The position numbers and the translations under genes are program-made. 5,606 bases of DNA. Source: Phycisphaerae bacterium (GTDB lineage: Bacteria > Planctomycetota > Phycisphaerae > JAJVII01). Position 1 is the stretch's first letter. Every line of letters begins with the position of its first letter. This document shows positions 1 to 5,565 of the stretch, in pieces. The stretch spans positions 1 to 5,606 of the forward strand of contig JAQTVL010000317.1 in NCBI GenBank assembly GCA_028706835.1, given 5' to 3'. The notes below the pieces were generated by a model. It was not told the origin of the DNA, did no database searches, and worked only from the letters and a program-made list of their open reading frames with translations.

Positions 1-525
1 CTGCTGGCTGCGGGCTACGGGACGCTGTGCTACTACTTCGTTCGATTCCTGCTGTTCCTCGCGCTGCTGTGCGCCCACTGGAGCGTGAGCATCTTTGCCC
101 CGATCGCCGGCCGCGGCGACGTGCGCGAGGGGGCGAGCAAGTGGGACCTCCTCTGGCCGTCGCCGACCTTCGAGAACTTCAACACCCAGATGTCGACGGT
201 CGGCCTGAACATGGTCGATTCGATCGGCGGCTGGCTGGTTCACCTGTGGGTGATGCTGGTCGGCGCGGTTCTGATCGCGTGGGTGGTCAGCTACCTGCTC
301 TCCGCCAGCACGCTTGTTTACCTGCTGCTGCGTAAGGCCGAGGACGCGACCGACCTGACCGAGGTCTACATCGAGGAGCCGGCGGAAGAGCCGCCGGCCC
401 AGCCGGCTGCGGCGGCTGCCACCGGTGAGGCGGCTGTGACGGCCCCGGCGCCTGCTGCGCCCGCGACGCCACCGGCGCCCGCTCCGACCGACACGCCGCC
501 GTCCGGCGATGCGCCCAAGGTGTGA
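1..525 (+). CDS. Membrane protein with Ala/Pro-rich C-terminal tail, 3' end only
   Basis: The reading frame is open from the first base, so the gene starts upstream and only the last 174 residues are visible. Residues 7-27 of the fragment are strongly hydrophobic (YYFVRFLLFLALL). A polar stretch rich in Gly, Asp and Trp follows at about 36-75. A long hydrophobic segment covers 77-110 (GGWLVHLWVMLVGAVLIAWVV, then a possible second helix ending YLLLRK). After it comes an acidic stretch (DLTEVYIEEPAEE, 118-130) and a low-complexity Ala/Pro/Thr tail to the TGA stop. The positive RK directly after the last helix suggests that the tail is cytoplasmic. The sequence resembles conserved hypothetical planctomycete inner-membrane proteins that end in a similar helix plus acidic tail, but I recognise no functional domain. 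The role is unknown. The gene ends just before a strong terminator, so it is the last gene of its transcript. Confidence 0.8.
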   Translation: MLAAGYGTLCYYFVRFLLFLALLCAHWSVSIFAPIAGRGDVREGASKWDLLWPSPTFENFNTQMSTVGLNMVDSIGGWLVHLWVMLVGAVLIAWVVSYLLSASTLVYLLLRKAEDATDLTEVYIEEPAEEPPAQPAAAAATGEAAVTAPAPAAPATPPAPAPTDTPPSGDAPKV

Positions 526-553
526 TCGCGGCGCGACGTGAGTCGTACAAACC

Positions 554-587
554 AAAAGCCCAGGGACAGCGGTCCCTGGGCTTTTTT
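554..587. terminator. Bidirectional intrinsic terminator between convergent genes
   Basis: A perfect 10-bp GC-rich stem (GCCCAGGGAC at 558-567 with GTCCCTGGGC at 572-581) closes a 4-nt AGCG loop. It is followed by TTTTTT at 582-587 and preceded by AAAA at 554-557, which extends the stem to 14 bp. On the plus strand it lies 28 nt after the membrane-protein stop. On the minus strand it lies about 30 nt after the stop of the uroporphyrinogen-decarboxylase-like gene, with a shorter T run of four. It can therefore end both transcripts, more efficiently on the plus strand. Confidence 0.93.
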
Positions 588-616
588 GTTGTTCCGTGCG
601 AACCGCGGCGAACGAA

Positions 617-1663
617 CTACTTCGGTTTCGACCCGAGCATCACGCCGGTCGTCACGCCCGCGGGCAGCATTCGTGGCGGCCACTGGAGCACGACCAGCTT
701 CCGCTCGCGGGCCACGCGGAAGAAACGCTGATTGTCGTTCAGGTCCGGCTGGCTGGAGTGGATGGCGGTTAGCCCGCCGGCCGACATCATCGACTCAAAC
801 ACCTGGTCGGCCCGGCCGCAGAAGTGGATAGCCCCGCCGAACTCCGACAGCAGCCGCTGGTCGTAAGGCAGCACGAACCGGTCGTAATGCTCTGGTTTGA
901 GCAGGATCGTCGTGTCGTTGCGGAGCACGATTTTGCCGCGGACGTAGAAGCTCCAATGCGTCGTCAGGCCATCGGCGGCGTCGGCGAAACCGACGCGGTC
1001 GCCCCACGCCAACATGAACCGGCGATACGTTTCTGTGACCACTTCCACCAGCCGATCCACCAGTTCCGGCTCGTCGTAACCGGCCATGAAAATGTCCGGC
1101 CCCATCAGCAGGTGGGCGACGTCGTAAGGCCCCTGGAGGTCGGGGTGGTAGATATCGATCGCGCGATCGAGCGGCGGGAACCCCTTGAGCACGTCGCGGT
1201 AATACGCGGCGGTCTCGAAGCATCGCCCGCCGAGGTCGTGCATCGGGTCCGCCGGCCCGCGGCCGATCAGCGCCCGGATCGCGTCGCGCCCGCCGGGCAG
1301 TTCGTGCGACCACGGCATCGAGTTGTCGGTGAGCTGCCACGGCCCGCCGAGGATCGACGGCAGGATGATGGTCCCGTAGTTGGCTCGGATATTCAGCGGC
1401 CGATAGTCCCGCGCCCGCACGGCATCGAACACGCCGCCGAGTTGCTGCATGAGCATCTTCTCGCGGTCGTTGAAGCCATCGTTGTATGGATAGTCCGGCC
1501 ACTGCTCGTCGGGTCCGCGTGGCGGGATCGAGTTCAGGTACGGCAACTCATCGACCGGCGCGAAGTCATAGATTCGCTTCCAGGTCGCCCGGCAGCGGGC
1601 CTGCCAGTCGAGATCGACCATCGCGGCGAGCTTTTCAATCCAACGTTTGTGCAGATCGAGCAT
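617..1663 (-). CDS. Uroporphyrinogen-decarboxylase-superfamily protein (HemE/MtaA-like, not HemE)
   Basis: This 348-residue protein has hallmarks of the URO-D superfamily, which includes HemE and the methyltransferases MtaA, MtbA and CmuA. The mid-protein segment HPDLQGPYD (173-181), the following LLMGPDIF...DEPELVDRLVEVVTETYRRFM (186-217), and HFCGRAD (280-286) in a late strand match the family, where the last is usually HxCG. The HemE N-terminal signature (RQAGRY) is absent, so heme-pathway decarboxylation is unlikely. In MtaA and MtbA, zinc is held by HxC plus a second Cys some 75 residues later. Here the HxC is present, but no Cys follows residue 282. Substrate and reaction are unknown. 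The ATG lies 6 nt after the dgt stop with only a weak GAGAG upstream, so translational coupling to dgt is likely. No signal peptide is seen. Planctomycetes and related phyla often carry many such paralogs. Confidence 0.85.
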   Translation of the reverse strand: MLDLHKRWIEKLAAMVDLDWQARCRATWKRIYDFAPVDELPYLNSIPPRGPDEQWPDYPYNDGFNDREKMLMQQLGGVFDAVRARDYRPLNIRANYGTIILPSILGGPWQLTDNSMPWSHELPGGRDAIRALIGRGPADPMHDLGGRCFETAAYYRDVLKGFPPLDRAIDIYHPDLQGPYDVAHLLMGPDIFMAGYDEPELVDRLVEVVTETYRRFMLAWGDRVGFADAADGLTTHWSFYVRGKIVLRNDTTILLKPEHYDRFVLPYDQRLLSEFGGAIHFCGRADQVFESMMSAGGLTAIHSSQPDLNDNQRFFRVARERKLVVLQWPPRMLPAGVTTGVMLGSKPK

Positions 1664-1669
1664 GGGGGT

Positions 1670-2857
1670 TCACATTCTCTCAAACGGTTCGAACAGCCGC
1701 TTGTATTCGCTCTGGCAGAAGCGGTCGGTCATACCGGCGATGTAGTCGGCGACGACCTGCTGGAGGCCGTCGGCCTTGACACGCTCGGCGAACGCCGGCG
1801 GCAACTGCCGCTGGTCGGCGACGAACTCGCGAAACAGCCGCTGGATGAACATCTTTGCCCGGCGGGCTGTGCGGACCACGCGGTGGTGCCCGTAGACGCG
1901 ATCCCAGAGGAAATCCTCGACTTGCTTGACCAGTGGCGCCATGGCTGGGCTGAACGCGACGATCGGCGAGCCGGCCTTGCGAACGTCGTCGAGCGATGCA
2001 ACCTTGCACGCCCGCAGGTTCTCAACCGTCTGGGTCAGCGCATCGGACACCATCGCGTCGATGAGCGCCTTGACCACGCGGATCTGCCGGTTCGGGGCGA
2101 TCTCCGCCCCGAGTGTCGGGTTCTCCGCCACGATCTTCGCCCGCAGCTTCTGCCACAGGTCCAGCTTCTCGCACTGGCTCTCGGCGATCAGCCCGGCTGA
2201 CAGTGCGTCATCCAGGTCGTGGCTGTTGTAGGCGATGGAGTCGGCCAAGTCGACGATCTGGCCTTCCAGCGGCGGCTGCTCGCCCAGCGGGAAGTCCGCG
2301 CTGATCGGCCGATCGTATCGCGTGCGGTGCTTGGCCAGGCACTCGCGGGTCTCATGGCTCAGGTTCAGCCCCGGCCAGTTGGGGTAGAGGTGTTCGAGCG
2401 AATCGACGATCCGCATGGTGTGGCGGTTGTGCTCGAACCCGCCGTAGCCGGTCAGCAGTTCGTCGAGGGCCTCTTCGCCGCTGTGGCCGAACGCGGTGTG
2501 GCCGACGTCGTGCGCGAGCGCGACAGCCTCAGCCAGGTCCTCGTTCAGCCGGAGCGCCCGGGCCATCGTCCGCGAGATCTGCGCGACTTCGAGCGTGTGC
2601 GTGAGGCGCGTGCGGTAGTGGTCGCCCTCATGGTTGACGAAGACCTGGGTCTTGTATTGCAGCCGGCGGAACGCGGTGGAGTGGATGATCCGGTCGCGGT
2701 CTCGCTGGTAAATGGAGCGGTAGGGGTGCTCCGGCTCTGGGAACTTGCGTCCCCGGCTGTCGGCCGAGCGGCAGGCGTACGGGGCGAGGATCTCGCGCTC
2801 GCGCTGCTCGAACTGCTGGCGGGAAAACAGACCAGATTGAATATCGCTTTCAGCCAT
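1670..2857 (-). CDS. dgt: Deoxyguanosinetriphosphate triphosphohydrolase-like protein (HD domain dNTPase)
   Basis: This 395-residue protein belongs to the Dgt/dNTPase family. The family cleaves dNTPs to deoxynucleoside and triphosphate in the cytoplasm and helps control the dNTP pool. Seen directly: the N-terminal signature YRSIYQRDRDRIIHSTAFRRL (46-66) and KTQVF (69-73). The HD metal site is complete: H87 in RLTHTLEVAQI, H116-D117 in ALAHDVGHTAFGHSGE, and D206 in DLADSIAYNSHDLDDAL. The C-terminal helices end in DYIAGMTDRF (371-380), typical of the family. Length is normal for the non-E. coli type. The ATG at 2857 is preferred over an in-frame ATG at 2944. It has GAGG 7 nt upstream, family homology begins after it, and the extra 29 residues look like translated promoter. 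It is the first gene of an operon with the URO-D-like gene. Confidence 0.93.
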   Translation of the reverse strand: MAESDIQSGLFSRQQFEQREREILAPYACRSADSRGRKFPEPEHPYRSIYQRDRDRIIHSTAFRRLQYKTQVFVNHEGDHYRTRLTHTLEVAQISRTMARALRLNEDLAEAVALAHDVGHTAFGHSGEEALDELLTGYGGFEHNRHTMRIVDSLEHLYPNWPGLNLSHETRECLAKHRTRYDRPISADFPLGEQPPLEGQIVDLADSIAYNSHDLDDALSAGLIAESQCEKLDLWQKLRAKIVAENPTLGAEIAPNRQIRVVKALIDAMVSDALTQTVENLRACKVASLDDVRKAGSPIVAFSPAMAPLVKQVEDFLWDRVYGHHRVVRTARRAKMFIQRLFREFVADQRQLPPAFAERVKADGLQQVVADYIAGMTDRFCQSEYKRLFEPFERM

Positions 2858-2864
2858 GAAGAAG

Positions 2865-2868
2865 CCTC
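2865..2868 (-). promoter_or_regulatory. Ribosome binding site deciding the dgt start
   Basis: On the minus strand GAGG lies 7 nt before the ATG at 2857. The upstream in-frame ATG at 2944 has no comparable purine run, which supports the shorter protein. Confidence 0.6.
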
Positions 2869-2883
2869 GGTGCAAGTCGTGCC

Positions 2884-2889
2884 AATATA
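2884..2889 (-). promoter_or_regulatory. Candidate -10 box for the dgt operon
   Basis: TATATT on the minus strand matches the sigma-70 -10 consensus at 5 of 6 positions and sits in an AT-rich patch of a GC-rich genome. It would start transcription near 2877 and give a leader of about 20 nt that contains the GAGG site. No good -35 hexamer is found at 16-18 nt spacing, so this is only a candidate. Confidence 0.4.
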
Positions 2890-2906
2890 CGCCAGACGGG
2901 TTTCTG

Positions 2907-2935
2907 TTGAAAGACGGTTCTTGCCGATGGATACT
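2907..2935 (+). promoter_or_regulatory. Candidate sigma-70 promoter for the DUF6883/DUF4926 pair
   Basis: TTGAAA (2907-2912, 5 of 6 to TTGACA) is followed by a 17-bp spacer and GATACT (2930-2935, 4 of 6 to TATAAT). The predicted start of transcription falls at about 2942-2943, on the ATG itself, so the message would be leaderless or nearly so. That fits the lack of a Shine-Dalgarno sequence at this gene. The region overlaps the opposite-facing dgt promoter, so the two may compete for polymerase. Confidence 0.45.
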
Positions 2936-2942
2936 GCATTGC

Positions 2943-3290
2943 ATGAAGCTGCCGAACCTGGATCGGGCGATCGTGGCTCAGCGGAAGATCGTGGACTATC
3001 TGCTCTGTCCGACTCATCGCGTCGGCGGAAGCAAGGCACGGTGGTTCTTCCAGTTCGGATTTCGGGCTTCGGAATGGCAATCCCTGGAGGCGGCACTGCG
3101 CTGGCATGCCGCCATCCATGAGGTGGCGGAAATCGAATCGTCTCCCTTCGGGCTTCGCTATATAATTGATGGTTGGCTGGAGACTCCGGACGGCAGGCGC
3201 CCCGCCGTTCGCGCCGTTTGGTTCATAGACGCCGGTGAGAATGTGCCAAGATTCGTTACGGCTCACCCATTGCCAAGGAGCCGAGCATGA
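2943..3290 (+). CDS. DUF6883-like small protein, possible toxin-like member of a two-gene module
   Basis: This 115-residue soluble protein begins MKLPNLDRAIVAQRKIVDYLL, the usual opening of DUF6883 proteins. Next come CPTHRVGGSKARWFFQFGF (22-40), matching the family pattern H...G..KA..F...GF, then a helix with LEAALRWHAA (48-57). After these come RYIIDGWLETPDGR (72-85) and VWFIDAGENVPRFVTAHPL (92-110). These are recalled family patterns, not a search result. Related C-terminal domains occur, to my recollection, at the ends of large secreted polymorphic-toxin proteins, so a nuclease-type toxin role is possible but unproven. Candidate functional residues are H25, K31, R33, W93 and R103. The ATG at 2943 is preferred to one at 2856 because homology starts there and the extra stretch overlaps the dgt start. 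The gene has no clear ribosome binding site. It overlaps the next gene by 4 nt. Confidence 0.8.
   Translation: MKLPNLDRAIVAQRKIVDYLLCPTHRVGGSKARWFFQFGFRASEWQSLEAALRWHAAIHEVAEIESSPFGLRYIIDGWLETPDGRRPAVRAVWFIDAGENVPRFVTAHPLPRSRA
3275..3280 (+). promoter_or_regulatory. Strong ribosome binding site for the DUF4926-like gene
   Basis: AAGGAG lies 6 nt before the ATG at 3287, inside the 3' end of the upstream DUF6883-like gene. It is the best Shine-Dalgarno sequence in the window. The upstream partner has almost none, so the second protein may be made in excess of the first. That asymmetry would suit a neutralising partner. Confidence 0.75.
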
Positions 3291-3514
3291 TTGCGGAACT
3301 GGACGTCGTAGCCTTGACTGTGGACCTGCCCGAAGAGCATCTTCGTCGCGGAGACCTGGGTACGGTAGTTCTTGTCCACGGTGAGAACGGCTACGAAGTG
3401 GAATTCGTTACGCTGACCGGTGAAACGGTGGCGGTCGTTTCGCTGGCTTCCGATCAGGTTCGCCCCATTACCTCCGGCGACATCGCTAATGCCAGGCCTG
3501 TCGAGGCCGTTTGA
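3287..3514 (+). CDS. DUF4926-like small protein, partner of the DUF6883-like protein
   Basis: This 75-residue protein matches the DUF4926 pattern from memory: ELDVVALTVDLPEEHLRRGDLGTVV (4-28), then YEVEFVTLTGETVAVVSLASDQVRPI (36-61). It is a run of short beta strands separated by Gly turns, suggesting a small SH3-like or other beta-barrel fold. There is no signal peptide, membrane segment or recognisable DNA-binding helix-turn-helix. The ATG overlaps the upstream stop (ATGA, 3287-3290) and has AAGGAG upstream, so the two proteins are co-translated. DUF6883 and DUF4926 genes are, as far as I recall, often neighbours. That supports a functional complex, perhaps toxin and antitoxin or immunity protein, but the biochemical function is not established. 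The last 12 or so residues (ANARPVEAV) look variable and unstructured. Confidence 0.83.
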   Translation: MIAELDVVALTVDLPEEHLRRGDLGTVVLVHGENGYEVEFVTLTGETVAVVSLASDQVRPITSGDIANARPVEAV

Positions 3515-3537
3515 GCGGCGCGTTGAGGCCAGTCGCA

Positions 3538-4056
3538 CTATCCTTTCGGCAACCCCAGTTTCTTCCCCGTTTCTTTCAACTGCTCGTACGCCGCCGCGAG
3601 CGATTGCGGGATGACCCGCACGTCGTCGAGCACAGCCATGTAGTTCGTGTCGCCGCCCCAGCGGGGCACCACGTGGAAGTGCAGGTGGTCGGGCAGGCCC
3701 GCCCCGGCGCAGTGCCCGAAGTTCGCGCCGGTATTGAAGCCTTGGGCGTTGAATGCCGCGGCGAGCGTAAGCTGCGCGTCGCGGGCCAGGGCGAGCAGTT
3801 CGTGCAACTCCGCATCGTTGAGCCCGTGCAACTGCCCGACGTGCCGGGCCGGGGCGATCAGCAGGTGGCCGTTGGTGTACGGGAACCGGTTCAGCACCAC
3901 CAGGCTGCGCTCGGTCCGCCAGAGGACGAGGTTCTTCTCGTCGCTTGCCGGATCAGCCCAGTAATCGCACAGGAAGCAGCCGTTGCGGTGCGTGTCAAGC
4001 TCGCGGATGTAGTCCAGCCGCCACGGGGCCCAGAGGTTCTTGTTGGGTTCGCTCAT
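3538..4056 (-). CDS. HIT-family nucleotide hydrolase/Ap4A phosphorylase-like protein
   Basis: This 172-residue histidine-triad protein carries the catalytic motif HLHFHVV at 124-130, where H128 is the expected nucleophile forming a nucleotidyl-His intermediate. The N-terminal LWAPWRLDYI (8-17), LVVLNRFPYTNGHLLIAPARHV (52-73) and C-terminal PRWGGDTNYMAVLDDVRVIPQ (131-151) closely follow the actinobacterial Ap4A phosphorylase-like branch (Rv2613c type). Likely substrates are dinucleoside polyphosphates or AMP conjugates, acting in the cytosol. A CxxC (C27, C30) with H72 and H124 is arranged as in zinc-containing HIT proteins. Length and architecture are normal. It is a single gene, convergent with the DUF4926-like gene (23 nt between stops, no hairpin-T-run terminator seen) and divergent from the GH42-like gene. 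The start lacks a Shine-Dalgarno sequence, but a -10-like box lies 7 nt upstream. Confidence 0.93.
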   Translation of the reverse strand: MSEPNKNLWAPWRLDYIRELDTHRNGCFLCDYWADPASDEKNLVLWRTERSLVVLNRFPYTNGHLLIAPARHVGQLHGLNDAELHELLALARDAQLTLAAAFNAQGFNTGANFGHCAGAGLPDHLHFHVVPRWGGDTNYMAVLDDVRVIPQSLAAAYEQLKETGKKLGLPKG

Positions 4057-4063
4057 TCAACGT

Positions 4064-4092
4064 ATTGTGGGCGGATACGTGGCGTTTTGCAA
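4064..4092 (-). promoter_or_regulatory. Candidate promoter for the HIT-family gene, probably leaderless
   Basis: On the minus strand TTGCAA (4092-4087, 4 of 6 to the -35 consensus) is followed by a 17-bp spacer and CACAAT (4069-4064, 4 of 6 to the -10 consensus). Seven nt (ACGTTGA) then lead straight into the ATG at 4056. Transcription from it would begin at or within a base or two of the start codon, consistent with the absence of a purine-rich ribosome binding site. Confidence 0.4.
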
Positions 4093-4107
4093 GCCGCCGA
4101 TGGCGGT

Positions 4108-4112
4108 GGGAG
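4108..4112 (+). promoter_or_regulatory. Ribosome binding site of the GH42-like gene
   Basis: GGGAG lies 7 nt before the ATG at 4120. This supports that start over the adjacent GTG at 4117 and the internal ATG at 4132, and it places the signal peptide at the very N-terminus. Confidence 0.6.
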
Positions 4113-4119
4113 TGACGTG

Positions 4120-5526
4120 ATGTTCAACCGGATGTGCGCGGCGACGATTCTGGCGGCCGTTCTGGCGACCCTGGCGATCGCGCAGGAAATCCCCGACAAG
4201 CCGGCGATTCCGCAGCGCGACACTCTGGACGTCTGGCCCGGCTATCTCGTCATTCCGTGGAGTTTCAACACCCCCCCACTCAATGACGCGACGGCCAAGG
4301 CCTACCGCGAGCAGGGCATCAACGGCATCCACGTCGACAAGCTCATCTCGCCGGCGGAGGGGGAGTGGATCGACAAGCACAAGTTCCGGTTCTACGTCGA
4401 CCACGCCGCCGGTAAGGGCACGCTCTACCTGCGCGAGCGCAAGCAACTCGTGGGCCGCCACCCGGCCACGCAGTTCGACGCCGGCGACGGCTTCGTTCGC
4501 CGGCCGAAGTGTCTGCGCGATCCGAAGGTGCTGGCGGAGGTCGAGGCCCTGGTTCGCGCGAACGTGACAGCCGCGGCCAAGCACGGCGTGGCCTGCTACG
4601 CGCTCGACGACGAGATTTCGATCGGCAACTTCCTGAGCGCCGTCGAAGCCTGCTGGTGCCCGTCGTGCCAGCCGGCCTTTCGCAGATTCGCGCTCGCGCT
4701 CTACGGCGGCTCGCTGGAGAAGCTGAACGCCGAGTGGGGCACGCACTTCAAGTCGGCCGACGAGATTTCACCTGTCACCGCGGCCGACCCGATCAGGCAG
4801 GCGACGACGCTCACCGTCGACAAGTGGAACTTCGCCCGATGGGCTGACTTCCACCAGTTCGGGGACCAGACGCTGTCCGACGTGCTGGTCCGCCTGGCGA
4901 AGGTGGCCAACGAGATCGATCCCAAGGTCCCCGTGGGTTTCGAGGGCGGCCAGCAGCCATGCGCGTTCGGCGGCTACGACTGGTCGCGGCTGTCGCGGGC
5001 GGTGCAGTGGGTGGAGGCCTACGACTACGGCAACAACAACGAGATTGTTCGGTCGCTGGCCCCGCAGGTGGTTCGGATGAAAACGTTCTTCAGCACCCAG
5101 GACAAGATTAAAGACAGCCACCGGCTTTGGTATCACTTCGTCCACGGCGACCGCGGGGTCATTCTCTGGCCGGCTTGGGGGAAAGAGGGCTCGTGGTGGA
5201 ACGAGAAGGCGGAGATTCGCAAAGAACTGGCTTATCTCCCGGCGATCTTTCGCGAGTTAACGGGCGAACGGATGGCCAAACTGCTCGCGGGCGCCGAGTT
5301 CGTCGATGACGGCATCGCGGTGTATTACAGCCAGCCGTCGATGCGTGCGACGTGGATCATGGATGCGACGGTGCATGGCGACTCCTGGCCCGGCCGCAGC
5401 GGTGGGGTCGAGAGCGCCAGCAGCACGACGCTTCTCGGCCGATACGCTTGGGTGGCGATGCTGGAGAACTTGGCCCTGCGTAACTCTTCACCCGTCTGCA
5501 AGAAATCCCAAATACTATCTGGCTAA
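4120..5526 (+). CDS. Secreted GH42-like glycoside hydrolase, apparently truncated at the 3' end
   Basis: The frame encodes 468 residues. A signal peptide is clear: MFNRM, a hydrophobic core (CAATILAAVLATLAIA) and likely cleavage after AIA at 21. The body follows the beta-galactosidase-like GH42 (clan A) barrel. YALDDE (160-165) is the counterpart of the family's acid/base DNE, so E165 is the likely proton donor. C131 and CWCPSC (178-183) resemble the GH42 zinc cysteines, and FRRF...LYGG...LNAEWGTHF (188-210) is the classic FR..L...Y...LN..WGT.F block. The nucleophile Glu cannot be placed: the expected segment (RMKTFFSTQDKIKDSHRLWYHFVHGDRGVILW, split here at 319-350) has no obvious E. VYYSQPSMRATWIMDATVHGDSW (401-423) leads into the next domain. 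Homology stops after WVAMLENLAL (444-453). The last 15 residues (RNSSPVCKKSQILSG) look foreign, and related proteins normally run on past this point. Likely role: polysaccharide or glycoside breakdown outside the cytoplasm; substrate unknown. Confidence 0.8.
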   Translation: MFNRMCAATILAAVLATLAIAQEIPDKPAIPQRDTLDVWPGYLVIPWSFNTPPLNDATAKAYREQGINGIHVDKLISPAEGEWIDKHKFRFYVDHAAGKGTLYLRERKQLVGRHPATQFDAGDGFVRRPKCLRDPKVLAEVEALVRANVTAAAKHGVACYALDDEISIGNFLSAVEACWCPSCQPAFRRFALALYGGSLEKLNAEWGTHFKSADEISPVTAADPIRQATTLTVDKWNFARWADFHQFGDQTLSDVLVRLAKVANEIDPKVPVGFEGGQQPCAFGGYDWSRLSRAVQWVEAYDYGNNNEIVRSLAPQVVRMKTFFSTQDKIKDSHRLWYHFVHGDRGVILWPAWGKEGSWWNEKAEIRKELAYLPAIFRELTGERMAKLLAGAEFVDDGIAVYYSQPSMRATWIMDATVHGDSWPGRSGGVESASSTTLLGRYAWVAMLENLALRNSSPVCKKSQILSG

Positions 5527-5529
5527 TAC

Positions 5530-5558
5530 TTGCGCCAGGCCCTCCGTTGTGGTACACA
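5530..5558 (+). promoter_or_regulatory. Candidate extended -10 promoter for the right-edge ORF
   Basis: TTGCGC (5530-5535) is separated by 17 bp from TACACA (5553-5558), which is preceded by TGG (5550-5552) as in an extended -10 element. The box ends 7 nt before the ATG at 5566, so the transcript could again be leaderless. The -10 match itself is weak (3 of 6). Confidence 0.3.
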
Positions 5559-5565
5559 ATGGGCC

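Noticed and set aside
1155..1170. Perfect 16-bp palindrome (TCGATCGC followed by its complement)
   Set aside because: It lies inside the conserved URO-D-like coding sequence (IDRAID region) and is explained by GC-rich codons. No second copy was noticed.
824..2200. Long plus-strand open frame (458 codons) antisense to the URO-D-like gene and dgt
   Set aside because: It spans two well-supported minus-strand genes, its translation is rich in Arg, Val, His and Pro without any domain, and GC-rich antisense frames are often open by chance.
2856..2942. Upstream extensions of both divergent genes: the DUF6883-like gene from 2856 and dgt from 2944
   Set aside because: Each would overlap the start of the other gene, neither extra segment matches its family, and the shorter starts fit homology and the promoter or ribosome-site layout.
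2219..3121. Plus-strand open frame (300 codons) antisense to dgt and running into the DUF6883-like gene
   Set aside because: It has low-complexity composition and no recognisable motif, and it overlaps two genes with clear family signatures.
3493..3537. Possible hairpin (GGCC...GGCC) at the end of the DUF4926-like gene as a terminator
   Set aside because: The stem is only 4-5 bp and no T run follows on either strand.
3511..4119. In-frame upstream extension of the GH42-like gene to 3511
   Set aside because: It would run antisense through the whole HIT gene and bury the signal peptide inside the protein. The ribosome site at 4108-4112 fits the ATG at 4120.
4057..4746. Minus-strand open frame (229 codons) opposite the GH42-like gene
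   Set aside because: It is the mirror of a signal peptide and conserved barrel motifs on the plus strand, and has no family features of its own.
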